A DNA stretch of 64,000 nt from contig DASYKU010000048.1 in NCBI GenBank assembly GCA_035995165.1, positions 1 through 64,000 of the forward strand, read 5' to 3'. A program made the position numbers and the translations under genes. This document shows, one piece after another, positions 8,589 to 16,591 of the stretch. Numbering within the stretch: position 1 is the first letter of the stretch; each line of letters begins with the position of its first letter. Below the pieces are notes generated by a model. The model did not search any database. It was given only the letters and a program-made list of their open reading frames with translations, and was not told the DNA's origin. The DNA is from Mycobacteriales bacterium (lineage in GTDB: Bacteria; Actinomycetota; Actinomycetes; Mycobacteriales; CADCTP01).

Positions 8589-9317
8589 TCAGTGCGACGC
8601 GTGTCCGCTGCCGTGCACGAACCAGAGGCCCTGGAAGTCGGTGTCGCCGATGTTGCGCAGGATGTGCGGGATCGTCGAGTCGAACCCGAGCGACTCCCCC
8701 TCGTGCAGCACGAAGACCTCGTTGCCGACGGTGACCTCGACCATGCCCGCGAGCACGTAGCCGTATTCGTAGCCGTCGTGGGCGATCAGCGTGCCGTCGG
8801 CGTTGCCGGCGGCGCCCGGCGCGTACGTGATCTTCATGAAGTTCACGTCCCGCTCCGGGGTGGCGGCCAGCCGCTCCCAGTCCACGCCCTCGGCCATCCG
8901 CAGGTGGGCCCGGTGGGAGGGGTGCACGACCGAGATGCGGGTCGCGTACTCCGAGGGGTGCCAGGCGTTCGCGGGATCGTGCACGCCGCTCGGGGCCTCG
9001 GCCGCCGGGACCTTGGCCGCCGCCTCGTCGGTGTCGAACAGCTCGTCCACGCTGACGTTGAGCAGCTGGGCGAAGCTGTAGAGGGTCGAGACCGACGGGC
9101 GGGACTTGCCGTTCTCGATCTGGGAGACCAGCGACGGCGACACCTCGGCCTGGCGCGCGAGCTCCCGCAGGCTGAGGCCGGCGTTCTTGCGGAGGCCCTT
9201 GAGGCGCTCGCCGAGATGGTCCATGGGTACCAGTGTGGCGACGGAGCCGGACACCGTGGCACGAGGGGCCGCAACGGGTACGGCGCCCGTGCCGTCGTCC
9301 GCGATCGCCTGGCTCAT
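8589..9317 (-). CDS. XRE-family transcriptional regulator with C-terminal cupin sensor
   Basis: This 242-aa regulator has a helix-turn-helix domain at about 38-90 (GLSLRELARQAEVSPSLVSQ) and a cupin barrel at about 160-240 (GYEYGYVLAGMVEVTVGNE, HEGESLGFDSTIPH). In this family the cupin binds a small effector and the HTH binds operator DNA. I chose ATG at 9317 because GAGGGGGAG lies just upstream; an ATG at 9224 is less well supported. It is transcribed toward the ABC operon, and both promoters share a 20-bp block, so autoregulation plus control of the operon is likely. Confidence 0.9.
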   Translation of the reverse strand: MSQAIADDGTGAVPVAAPRATVSGSVATLVPMDHLGERLKGLRKNAGLSLRELARQAEVSPSLVSQIENGKSRPSVSTLYSFAQLLNVSVDELFDTDEAAAKVPAAEAPSGVHDPANAWHPSEYATRISVVHPSHRAHLRMAEGVDWERLAATPERDVNFMKITYAPGAAGNADGTLIAHDGYEYGYVLAGMVEVTVGNEVFVLHEGESLGFDSTIPHILRNIGDTDFQGLWFVHGSGHASH

Positions 9318-9417
9318 GGCTCCCCCTCGCTCGTCCGGGGACGCGTCCCCGGACACCCGGCGGTCCGGGCCTCCCGGCGCCGTCGGATCGGGCGACGGAC
9401 GCGGAACCCGCCACCGG

Positions 9418-9459
9418 CTGTTCAGCTTTACTGTACAGAGAGATGACGGAGGCGGACAA
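9418..9459 (-). promoter_or_regulatory. promoter and candidate operator of the XRE-cupin gene
   Basis: On the minus strand TTGTCC (9459-9454) and TACAGT (9435-9430) are 18 bases apart, the same layout as the operon promoter. The block 9418-9437 (plus strand CTGTTCAGCTTTACTGTACA) is the second copy of the shared motif. Sharing both the motif and its place relative to the -10 element points to one regulator acting on both. Confidence 0.75.
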
Positions 9460-9466
9460 GCTACGG

Positions 9467-9637
9467 TCAGCGGGCCGGGTAGCCGCCGTCCACGCCGAGG
9501 ACGGTGCCGGTGATCGCGGCGGAGTCCGGCGCGGCCAGGAAGACGATCGCGCGGGCGATCTCGTCCGCGGTCGAGATCCGGCCGATCGGGTGGTTGGCCA
9601 GCGACCGGGCCCGGCTGGCCTCCGGGTCGGGGTCCGC
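9467..9637 (-). pseudogene. C-terminal remnant of a short-chain dehydrogenase (SDR)
   Basis: About 55 codons encode the end of an SDR: NHPIGRISTADEIARAIVFL, then LAAPDSAAITGTVLGVDGGY and a stop. This is the classic SDR C-terminus (GR..T.DEIA, S..ITG..L.VDGG). The catalytic YxxxK and the Rossmann half are absent, and the upstream reading frame is unrelated. It is a decayed 3' end lying just before the regulator promoter. Confidence 0.8.
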
Positions 9638-9649
9638 GGCCCGCACTCG

Positions 9650-9741
9650 ACATTGTCCGATGCCCGATTGTACGACGAGCTTACGGGGAGAGGACAACGT
9701 CCGCCGGCCTGCCGCCCGACCGCCGGGTCGTCGGACAATGT
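9650..9741. promoter_or_regulatory. inverted repeat ACATTGTCCGA / TCGGACAATGT
   Basis: An 11-bp motif at 9650-9660 is perfectly inverted at 9731-9741, with a variant CGATTGTACGA at 9665-9675. Paired ATTGT/ACAAT half sites are typical of FadR-type GntR operators. No GntR gene is visible nearby, so the site may be left from the lost SDR locus. The rest of 9638-10000 holds nothing I recognise. Confidence 0.4.
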
Positions 9742-10003
9742 CTGTTTCCGTACGCCGTGTTCCTTCCCGGTTTCGCCGTGTTCCCAGGCGAATTCCGGAT
9801 CGGCGCGGCGAGTGCGAACGCCGCGCGCTGGGTACATCCTGGCAGGCAAGAGCGTTGCCCACGCCGGCGGTGGAGCCCCCCGCAGCCGGTGTCGGGGTTC
9901 GCACGGGTCACCTGAAGGGGGCATCGAGGACATGCTGGAGCATCGCGTCCCGCACCGGTCGGCGGCGCCAGATCCCGGTATGACAGGGACATCGGGGAGC
10001 ACC

Positions 10004-10378
10004 GTGCGGCTGCTGATCGTGGACGACCACGTGGTCATCCGGCAGGGTCTGGTGCAGCTGTTCGACACCATCCCCGATGTCGAGGTGATCGGCACGGCCG
10101 AGGACGGCGAGCAGGCGGTCGAGCTGGCCCTCGCGCTGGCGCCGGACGTCGTGCTGATGGACATCGGCATGCCCAAGCTCGACGGCATCGCCGCGACCCG
10201 GCACCTGATGGCCCTGCATCCCGGTCTCAAGATCGTCATTCTCACGGCGTACGGCAGCGGGCACCGGGTCCAGCTCGCCCTGGACGCCGGCGCGCTCGGC
10301 TACGTGCCCAAGCACAGTCCGCCCGAGGCCGTCGTCCGGGCCGTGCACGCCGCCCACGCCGGCGGCCCCCTCACCTGA
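10004..10378 (+). CDS. receiver-only response regulator (NarL/FixJ type without its HTH)
   Basis: About 124 residues form a complete CheY-like receiver: VRLLIVDDH at the start, phospho-acceptor Asp in VVLMDIGMPKLDG, Thr in VILTAYG and Lys in GYVPKHSP. It ends at GGPLT and a stop, exactly where NarL-family proteins continue into the linker and LuxR-type HTH. I prefer GTG 10004 (GGGGAG upstream); ATG 9980 in frame is an alternative. It is either a truncated regulator or a stand-alone receiver. The following opposite-strand gene fragment favours truncation. Confidence 0.7.
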   Translation: MRLLIVDDHVVIRQGLVQLFDTIPDVEVIGTAEDGEQAVELALALAPDVVLMDIGMPKLDGIAATRHLMALHPGLKIVILTAYGSGHRVQLALDAGALGYVPKHSPPEAVVRAVHAAHAGGPLT

Positions 10379-10384
10379 TCCGGC

Positions 10385-10528
10385 TCAGACCGGGGACCGA
10401 GTGCGGATGCGGCCGCAGAGGTCGATGGTCTCGGGCGCCGGGGTCAGGTCGAGCTCGCGGTGCAGGTCTTCCCGGCAGAAGTCGAGGGCGAGCGCCCGGT
10501 CTTGCCGGAGCCGGGGACACGGTCGCGG
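10385..10528 (-). pseudogene. remnant of a BTAD-type (SARP/LuxR) regulator C-terminus
   Basis: A frame of 47 codons without a start reads ALALDFCREDLHRELDLTPA, then PETIDLCGRIRT and a stop. This fits the pattern of the bacterial transcriptional activator domain (L..eL.v.P.peT..L...Ir). Upstream it meets a stop at once, so only a fragment survives. Between 10529 and 10712 I see only the start region of the next gene. Confidence 0.5.
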
Positions 10529-10712
10529 TCATGTCCCGACCGTAACCGCGTCGATTTCCGGTGAAAGCACTTCCTGACGACCAGAAACCCGGCCCCGGCG
10601 GCGACGGGTACGCCCCCTGTCAGCGAGCTTCCGGCGCCGCGACGGTGGGACCGCGGCCCCGCCGGGGTCGTCCTCGGCCGGTGCCGGGGTGCAGGCCCGA
10701 CCAGGGGGTCCC

Positions 10713-12236
10713 ATGTCCTCGTTCCTCCCACCCACCGCGAGGCGGGTCGTCGTCGCCGTGCTGGCGGCCGGGCTCGGCGCCGCCGTGCTCGCCCCGGCCG
10801 CCGCCGAGGCGGCGCCCACCCAGCGGATCGCCTGGGCGCCCTGCGGCGAGCGAGTGGAGTGCGCGTCCGTACCGGTCCCGCTGGACTGGGCCCGTCCGCA
10901 CGGCGCCACCATCCGGCTGGCCGTCGCCCGGCACCTGGCCGGCGACCCCGCACACCGGATCGGCTCGCTGCTGGTGAACCCGGGCGGGCCCGGCGACTCC
11001 GGCGTGGACGAGGTGACCAACCGCGGTGCCGAGCTCGACGCCCGGACCGAGGGCCGGTTCGACATCGTCGGCTGGGACCCGCGCGGCAGCGGCCGCAGCG
11101 CGCCGGTGAGCTGCTTCGCCGGCCCGGCCGAGCGGGCCGCCTTCTGGGGCGACCTGGTCGTGCCGACGACCCGCGCCGACGAGCGCCGCTACCTGGCCCG
11201 GACGGTCGCGCTGGCGGCCCGCTGCGGGCAGCGCAACGGCGCCCTGCTCGAGCACATCTCGATGGCCGACCAGGTCCGCGACCTCGACCACCTGCGGGCG
11301 CTCGTCGGCGACCGCCGGCTGACGTTCTTCGGCGAGTCCAACGGCACGCTGATGGGCCAGACGTACGCGAACATCTTCCCGGACCGGGTCCGGGCGATGC
11401 TGCTGGACGGCGTCGTCGACCCGATCCCGTACAACCGGGGGACGGCGGCGGCGCTGGCCAACGGGCTCACCGACACCGACCTGGTCTGGGACACGTTCGT
11501 GGCTGCCTGCGAGGCGGCCGGTCCGCAGCGGTGCGCGATGGCCGGGCAGGGCCCGGTGGGGCCGCGCATCGACGCGTTCCTGGCCCGGCTGAAGCGCGCG
11601 CCGATGGCCACCACGGCCGGCCCGCTGACGTACGGCGAGGCGATCACGCTGGCGAAGTTCGTCATCCCGGCGTTCCCGCGGGACTGGCCGGACGCGAGCG
11701 TGCCGCTGGAGCTGGCGATCGAGGGTGACGGGTCGGTGCTCAAGCAGCTCGGCGCCGACATCACCTCCGACGCCTTCCGGCTCGCGTTCGAGCAGAACGT
11801 GGCGTTGACCTGCGCCGACGCGCCGTCCCGGCAGACCGCCGCGCAGTGGCCGGGCGTGGTGCGGCGGCTCACCGCGATCAGCCGGATCGGCGGCACCGCG
11901 TTCGGCTGGGTCAACGGCGCGCCCTGTGCGTCCTGGCCGGCCCGCAGCGCCGTCCGCTACTCCGGGCCCTGGGGCGCGGTCACCCGCACTCCGATCCTGC
12001 TGGTCAGCCTGCGGTTCGAGCCGAACACGCCGCTGGTGAGCGCACAGATCGCGCAGCGCCGGCTGGGCAACGCCGTGCTGCTGGTCCAGGACGGGCCCGG
12101 GCACCTGACCGCGAACAACCCGAGCGCCTGCGTGAACGCGGCGATGACCGACTACCTGGTCCGGCTCCGTACGCCGGCCCGCGGCACGGTCTGCGCGTCG
12201 GACCACGTGCCCTTCGACCCGGCGTTCGGGACGTGA
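10713..12236 (+). CDS. secreted alpha/beta hydrolase, tripeptidyl-aminopeptidase (TAP) family
   Basis: This protein of about 507 aa starts with a Sec-type signal peptide (RRVVVAVLAAGLGAAVLAP, cleavage near AEA-AP) and should act outside the cell. It has the oxyanion strip NPGGPGDSG, the nucleophile motif FFGESNG (Ser near residue 210) and a C-terminal TAP-like domain with the catalytic His in GPGHLTANN. Members cleave tripeptides or related esters. ATG 10713 follows AGGGGGT; an in-frame ATG at 10689 would place extra residues before the signal peptide. It stands alone. Confidence 0.88.
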   Translation: MSSFLPPTARRVVVAVLAAGLGAAVLAPAAAEAAPTQRIAWAPCGERVECASVPVPLDWARPHGATIRLAVARHLAGDPAHRIGSLLVNPGGPGDSGVDEVTNRGAELDARTEGRFDIVGWDPRGSGRSAPVSCFAGPAERAAFWGDLVVPTTRADERRYLARTVALAARCGQRNGALLEHISMADQVRDLDHLRALVGDRRLTFFGESNGTLMGQTYANIFPDRVRAMLLDGVVDPIPYNRGTAAALANGLTDTDLVWDTFVAACEAAGPQRCAMAGQGPVGPRIDAFLARLKRAPMATTAGPLTYGEAITLAKFVIPAFPRDWPDASVPLELAIEGDGSVLKQLGADITSDAFRLAFEQNVALTCADAPSRQTAAQWPGVVRRLTAISRIGGTAFGWVNGAPCASWPARSAVRYSGPWGAVTRTPILLVSLRFEPNTPLVSAQIAQRRLGNAVLLVQDGPGHLTANNPSACVNAAMTDYLVRLRTPARGTVCASDHVPFDPAFGT

Positions 12237-12240
12237 CGCC

Positions 12241-12816
12241 CTAGCGCGACGCGAGGCGGGTGAGCAGCGGGGCGATGTCGTCGACCGGCAGCACGTGGTC
12301 GACGGCGTCGTCCCGCCCGATCGTCTCCCCCGGCATCCCGAAATGGGCCGAGCTGGCCTCGTCCGCGGCGATCACGGTCCCGCCGAACCGGTGCACCGCG
12401 CTCGCCCCGGTCGCGCCGTCCCGCCCGGTGCCGGACAGCACGACCGCGACCGCTCGCGGCCCGACGGCCAGCGCGAGCGTGGTCAGCAGCAGGTCGCCGG
12501 ACGGACGCGGCGGCGGCACCGGCCCGGCCGGGATCAGCACGATCCGCTCGTCCCGGTCGATCAGCGCGTGCCGGCCGGGCGGGACGACCAGGACCATGCC
12601 CCGCCGGAGCGGCGCACCGTCGATGGCGACCTCGACCGGCAGCCGCGTACGCCGCCGCAGCAGCGACGCGAGCAGGTCGCGGTCCGCGTGCGGCGGCTGG
12701 TGCTGCACGATCACGACGCAGCCGGTGAAGTCGGCCGGCAGCGGCGCGAGCGCCCGCCGCAACGCCTCCAGCCCACCGGCCGAGCACACCAGAGCCACCA
12801 CGAGCACGCCGATCAC
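12241..12816 (-). CDS. stand-alone CheB-type methylesterase domain
   Basis: This 191-aa protein is one CheB C-terminal domain without a receiver. The triad is visible: Ser 12 in VCSAGGLEAL, His 39 in VIVQHQP, Asp in LSGTGRDGATG near 145. CheB demethylates or deamidates chemoreceptor glutamates. No receptor, CheR or other che gene is in the window. Its GTG start overlaps the stop of the dehalogenase gene (GTGA, 12813-12816), so the two are coupled. Stand-alone CheB domains also occur in non-chemotaxis signalling in actinomycetes; the target here is unknown. Confidence 0.8.
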   Translation of the reverse strand: MIGVLVVALVCSAGGLEALRRALAPLPADFTGCVVIVQHQPPHADRDLLASLLRRRTRLPVEVAIDGAPLRRGMVLVVPPGRHALIDRDERIVLIPAGPVPPPRPSGDLLLTTLALAVGPRAVAVVLSGTGRDGATGASAVHRFGGTVIAADEASSAHFGMPGETIGRDDAVDHVLPVDDIAPLLTRLASR

Positions 12817-13733
12817 CCGGACGCGGAGCCGAAATGAGCGAGCGCGGCGCGGGCCACGACCTCGCCTTGCTCCTGGATGAAGTGGCCGGCCTCCGGTAGC
12901 ACCAGCACGTCCGGCGCGCCCCGTACGGTCCGGCGCAGCGTCCGCATCGCCGGCACGCCGAGGGTCGGGTCCTGGGCGCCGGCGGCGAGGAGGCTCGGTC
13001 CGTCCCAGCCGGCCCAGAATCCCTCGGCCGCCCGGGAGACCTCGACCCCGGGCATGTCCGGCGCGGTCATCACCAGCTTCGGGAACGCCCGCACCCCGGC
13101 CTTGTACGTGACGTCCGGGAACGGCGCGTCGTACGCCGCCACCTCGCCGTCGGACAGCTCCGGGACGGCTCGCCGGAGCAGGCCGCCGACCGGGAGGTCC
13201 GGGTGGGTCGCGGCGTAGTTCCGCCACTCCTGGAAGCCCGGGCCCGGCGACGTCCCCACGGCGAGGCCGGTGTTCATCGCCAGCAGCCGCCGCAGCCGCG
13301 GGGCGAACCCGGCGTCCATCGGCAGCGTCAGCCCGAGCAGCCCGCCCCAGTCCTGCACGACCAGCGTGATGCCGGTCAGGTCGAGGCGTTCGACGAACCG
13401 GAGCAGGAAGTCGCGGTGGAAGTCGAACGTGTAGACGGACTCCTCGACCGGCTTGTCCGACCGGCCGAAGCCGAGGAAGTCCGGCGCGACCACCCGCCCG
13501 CCGGCGTCGAGGAAGATCGGGATCATCTTGCGGTAGAGGTACGCCCAGGTCGGCTCGCCGTGCAGGAGCAGGTAGGTGTGCTCGGCGTCGCGCGGCCCGA
13601 GATCGACGTAGTGGGCCCGCAGACCCTCGTAGCCCGGCAGGTCCTCCGCGTACGAGGGCGGGTGGTCCCAGCCGGCGAGGTCACGGAAGCGGTCCTCCGG
13701 GGTGCGCAGCGCGTCGATCACAGCGGCGAGCAT
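12813..13733 (-). CDS. haloalkane dehalogenase-like alpha/beta hydrolase
   Basis: This 306-aa protein has the dehalogenase signature: HGEPTW at 58-63 (halide-binding Trp), nucleophile Asp 128 in VVQDWGG, and the catalytic His in AGHFIQEQGE near the C-terminus. Asp as nucleophile with Trp next to it separates haloalkane dehalogenases from Ser esterases, and length fits subfamily I (DhlA/DhmA). The reaction would be hydrolysis of a carbon-halogen bond. ATG 13733 is the first start giving the standard N-terminus. It is coupled to the CheB-like gene. Confidence 0.85.
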   Translation of the reverse strand: MLAAVIDALRTPEDRFRDLAGWDHPPSYAEDLPGYEGLRAHYVDLGPRDAEHTYLLLHGEPTWAYLYRKMIPIFLDAGGRVVAPDFLGFGRSDKPVEESVYTFDFHRDFLLRFVERLDLTGITLVVQDWGGLLGLTLPMDAGFAPRLRRLLAMNTGLAVGTSPGPGFQEWRNYAATHPDLPVGGLLRRAVPELSDGEVAAYDAPFPDVTYKAGVRAFPKLVMTAPDMPGVEVSRAAEGFWAGWDGPSLLAAGAQDPTLGVPAMRTLRRTVRGAPDVLVLPEAGHFIQEQGEVVARAALAHFGSASG

Positions 13734-13744
13734 CCCAGGTTCAG

Positions 13745-13980
13745 GCCGTGGTCGCTCATCCCCGTCGCTGCTGTCGTCGCGCTGGCGACCGCCGTACCGC
13801 TCACCGTCGCCGCGTCCGCGGCGTCCGCCTCCGGCGGCGGGTCGACGGTCTGCATCCGCAGTGCCGTGGAGCACCGCGACGTTCCCGCTGCGGCGCGGGA
13901 CCAGCCCCGGCCGCACCGTTTACTACATCCAGCTGGACAGCTCCGGGGCCACCTGGTCCCGGGCGCCCTCGCACCCAGGA
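13745..13980 (+). pseudogene. remnant of a secreted-protein gene
   Basis: One plus frame reads a signal-like stretch (WSLIPVAAVVALATAVPLTV, then AASAASASGGGSTVCIRSAV). Another continues with TFPLRRGTSPGRTVYYIQLD. Read together they look like an exported protein with a frameshift between the halves, no start codon and no proper end. I do not recognise the family. Confidence 0.4.
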
Positions 13981-13987
13981 GAGCCCG

Positions 13988-14754
13988 ATGCCGGACTACC
14001 CCCGGATGATCGCGTCGACCGACCAGATCGAGCCGGCCCCCCGGCGGGTACGGGCGACCCTGGCCAACCGCACGGTCCTGGACACACCCGCGCGCTCTAC
14101 GTCTGGGAGTGGCCGAACTACCCGCAGTACTACGTCCCGCTGGCCGACGTCGACGCCTCGGTCCTCGTCGACGAGCAGCATCCCCAGCGGCTCAGGCGCG
14201 GCACCGCGCACCTGTACGGGCTCCGGGTCGGCGATCTCACCCGACCCGGAGCCGCCCGCGTCTACCGGGACGACGCCCTCGCCGGTCTCGCCGGCACGGT
14301 CCGGTTCGACTGGGCCGCGCTCGACGCCTGGTACGAGGAGGACGAGCAAGTCTTCGTCCACCCCCGCAACCCGTACGTCCGGGTGGACGCGATCCGCTCC
14401 AGCCGGCTCGTCCGCGTCGAGCTCGACGGCGTCGTGCTCGCCGAGACGGCCTCGCCGGTGTTCGTGTTCGAGACCGGGTTGCCCACCCGCTACTACGTCC
14501 CGCGCACCGACGTCCGCTTCGAGCACCTGCTGCCCAGCGACACCGTCACCGAATGTCCCTACAAGGGAAGGACGACCGGCTACTGGTCCGTCCACATCGG
14601 AGGGACCGCGCACGCCGACCTGGCCTGGACGTACGACTTCCCGACCCGGCAGCTGCTGCCCGTCGCCGGCATGATCGCCTTCTACAACGAGAGGATCGAC
14701 CACGTCCTCGACGGCGAGCGGCTCGAACGCCCGACGACCCACTTCTTCCGCTGA
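13988..14754 (+). pseudogene. DUF427 protein, broken by a one-base deletion
   Basis: The start (MPDYPRMIASTDQIEPAPRR) and the rest (LYVWEWPNYPQYYVPLADVD through two DUF427 repeats to HFFR and a stop) are in different frames. At about 14082-14092 the DNA reads CTGGACACACCCGCGCG; one extra C (GACACCACCCGC) would restore LDTTRALYVWEW. The total of 767 nt is one short of 256 codons. DUF427 domains are small beta folds of unknown function, here in tandem. This may be a real mutation or a sequencing error. Confidence 0.8.
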
Positions 14755-14779
14755 GGGCGCAGCGACCCGCAGCTCCCGG

Positions 14780-15451
14780 CTATCCGGCCGCGGGTATCCG
14801 GTCCGAACCGCGGAGCAGCCCCAGCTGGCGGGCCTTGACCACAGCCTCGAGCTGGGAGTGGCTGTCGAGCTTGGCGAGCGCGTTCTTCACGTAGCCGCGG
14901 CACGTGTTCAGGCTGATCGAGAGCTCGCGGGCGATCGTGCGGGCGTCCTTCCCGCGACCGAGGAGTTCCACGACGTCGAGCTCGCGAGGGGTCAGCATCG
15001 GCCCGGGCGGCGACCCGTCCGCCGGCCGCCGGTCGGGCCGGCCGAGCATCGCCAGGAAGACCGGATCCACGATCATGGAGCCCGTCCGGGCCGACCGGAT
15101 CGTGTTCAGGACCTGCACCAGCGAACCGGACTTCATCACGAAGCCGGCGGCACCGACGGCGGCGGCCCGGGTGATCAGGTCGGCGTCCTGGGCGGCGGTC
15201 AGCATCACCACCCGGGTGCCCGGGTGGTCGCGGGCGAGAACGGCGGCGACCGCCAGGCCGTCCCGGTCCGGCAGGACGAAGTCGAGCAGGACCACATCGG
15301 GACGGGTGCGCTCGACCAGCCGCTGCCCCTCCGCCGCGGTCGTCGCCGTCCCGACGACCGCGAGGTCGTCCTCCGCCTCGATCGCGAAACTCAGCAGATC
15401 AAGGAGCGTCTGATGATCGTCGATCAAGGCGACCGACGTCGTCTTCCCCAT
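14780..15451 (-). CDS. LuxR-type response regulator
   Basis: This 223-aa NarL/FixJ-type regulator has a receiver (VALIDDH, phospho-acceptor Asp in VVLLDFVLPDRDG, Lys in GFVMKSGS) and a C-terminal LuxR HTH from about residue 155 (LTPRELDVVELLGRGKDART, IARELSISLNTCRGYVKNAL). ATG 15451 has GGGGGA in front; GTG 15481 would add ten residues. No histidine kinase is adjacent. It resembles the regulator at 18605-19270, including the final arrangement ARQLGLL. Confidence 0.88.
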   Translation of the reverse strand: MGKTTSVALIDDHQTLLDLLSFAIEAEDDLAVVGTATTAAEGQRLVERTRPDVVLLDFVLPDRDGLAVAAVLARDHPGTRVVMLTAAQDADLITRAAAVGAAGFVMKSGSLVQVLNTIRSARTGSMIVDPVFLAMLGRPDRRPADGSPPGPMLTPRELDVVELLGRGKDARTIARELSISLNTCRGYVKNALAKLDSHSQLEAVVKARQLGLLRGSDRIPAAG

Positions 15452-15666
15452 CTGATCCCCCAGATTGAGATGCTCTCCCACCGCCGGACCGACGCCCCGG
15501 CCCGGCTCCCCTGCACCAGTAAGTCACTGTCGGCTGTCCCCGATAAGCCCCGATTGGGTGAATATTTGCATCGGACACCTATCGGTGCCTGTCCGGACAG
15601 TTCCACGCCCTTCCAGGACGCCCGGAGCGCCGCGCGATCGACCGGGCCGGGCGCGATGATGGGCGC

Positions 15667-15794
15667 ATGCCCGGACGTCCGGCACCGGCGACCGGACCGG
15701 AGTCGCAGCCCGCGAGGGTGCTCCCGGCGAGCGTCACGACCCGGGCGGCGGCGTACGCCATGATGACCTCATGTCCGAACGTCCGGCACCGGCG
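15667..15794 (+). repeat. two 24-bp direct repeats around the MarR start
   Basis: ATGCCCGGACGTCCGGCACC.. at 15667-15690 and ATGTCCGAACGTCCGGCACC.. at 15771-15794 match at 22 of 24 positions. The second is the true start of the MarR gene. The first opens a short frame that does not continue as MarR, so it looks like a duplicated gene start. It includes the palindrome CCGGACGTCCGG, a possible operator. Apart from this, 15482-15770 holds no gene I can support. Confidence 0.55.
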
Positions 15795-16292
15795 CCGGCG
15801 GCCATCACCCCACGCGACGACGTCGTCGACGCGCTGCTGTCGGCCAGCCGGGTCATGGTCAGCCTCGCCGCCCGCTCGCTCGCCGACCTGGACTCGGACG
15901 TGACACTGCCGCAGTACCGGGCGCTGGTCGTGCTGGCCTCCCGCGGGCCGCAGCGGGTCGTCGACATCTCGGCCGAGCTGAACGTCAACCCCTCCACCGG
16001 CACCCGGATGTGCGACCGCCTCGTCCGCAAGGGGCTCATCCGCCGCAGCCGCTCCGACTCCGACCGGCGCGAGGTCACGCTGACGCTGACGTCGTCCGGC
16101 GAGCATCTGGTCGACGAGATCACCCGCCGCCGGCGGACCGAGCTCGCCCGCATCGTCGACACGATGCCGGTGGTCTGGCACGCGCCGGTCACCGCGGCCC
16201 TGCGCTCCCTGGCGCACACCGCGGGCGAGCCACCCGACAGCGAATGGTGGCTCGGCTGGCACCAGGGCGACGGCAGCAAGCCGGGCGACTGA
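15771..16292 (+). CDS. MarR-family transcriptional regulator
   Basis: This 173-aa protein has the MarR winged helix: an N-terminal helix (ALLSASRVMVSLAARSLADL), recognition region (VVDISAELNVNPSTGTRMCD) and wing (RSRSDSDRREVTLTLT). MarR proteins are dimeric regulators, often released by aromatic ligands. It stands alone; downstream are only gene remnants, so its former target may have been lost. Confidence 0.88.
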   Translation: MSERPAPAPAAITPRDDVVDALLSASRVMVSLAARSLADLDSDVTLPQYRALVVLASRGPQRVVDISAELNVNPSTGTRMCDRLVRKGLIRRSRSDSDRREVTLTLTSSGEHLVDEITRRRRTELARIVDTMPVVWHAPVTAALRSLAHTAGEPPDSEWWLGWHQGDGSKPGD

Positions 16293-16299
16293 CACCGGC

Positions 16300-16385
16300 G
16301 GGGCCGAGGCGTGGTCCTCGTGCGCGAGGTTGTGGCAGTGGGCCACCTGCGGGCCGACGAGGTCGCGGAAGCCTTCCTACCTCGC
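16300..16385 (-). pseudogene. C-terminal remnant of a multicopper oxidase
   Basis: The minus strand reads FRDLVGPQVAHCHNLAHEDH at about 16320-16378. HCHxxxHE is the copper-ligand motif at the C-terminus of CotA/bilirubin-oxidase-type multicopper oxidases. The frame then runs on into unrelated sequence, and nothing upstream resembles the rest of the enzyme. Only this fragment survives. Confidence 0.7.
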
Positions 16386-16395
16386 CGAGCCGGGG

Positions 16396-16590
16396 TCAGC
16401 GGGTGAACTTCTGCTTGGCGTCGGGGTGATCGGGGTGAAGAGGTTGACGAGGTTGCCGTCCGGGTCGCGGATCAGGAGCGACCGGTTGCCCCAGGGCATC
16501 GTGGTCGGCGCCATGACAGGCCGTCGAGCTGTCCGGTCAGGTCGGCGTACAGCCGGTCGACGTCGTCGACCACGAACTCGATGATCACGC
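16396..16590 (-). pseudogene. remnant of a glyoxalase/VOC-family gene
   Basis: Pieces of the second half of a VOC domain lie in three frames: VIIEFVVDDVDRLYADLTGQ, then MPWGNRSLLIRDPDGNLVNL, then DAKQKFTR and a stop. WGNRS..IRDPDGN is the usual VOC end. At least two frameshifts separate the pieces, and the first half is missing. Confidence 0.7.
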
Positions 16591-16591
16591 T

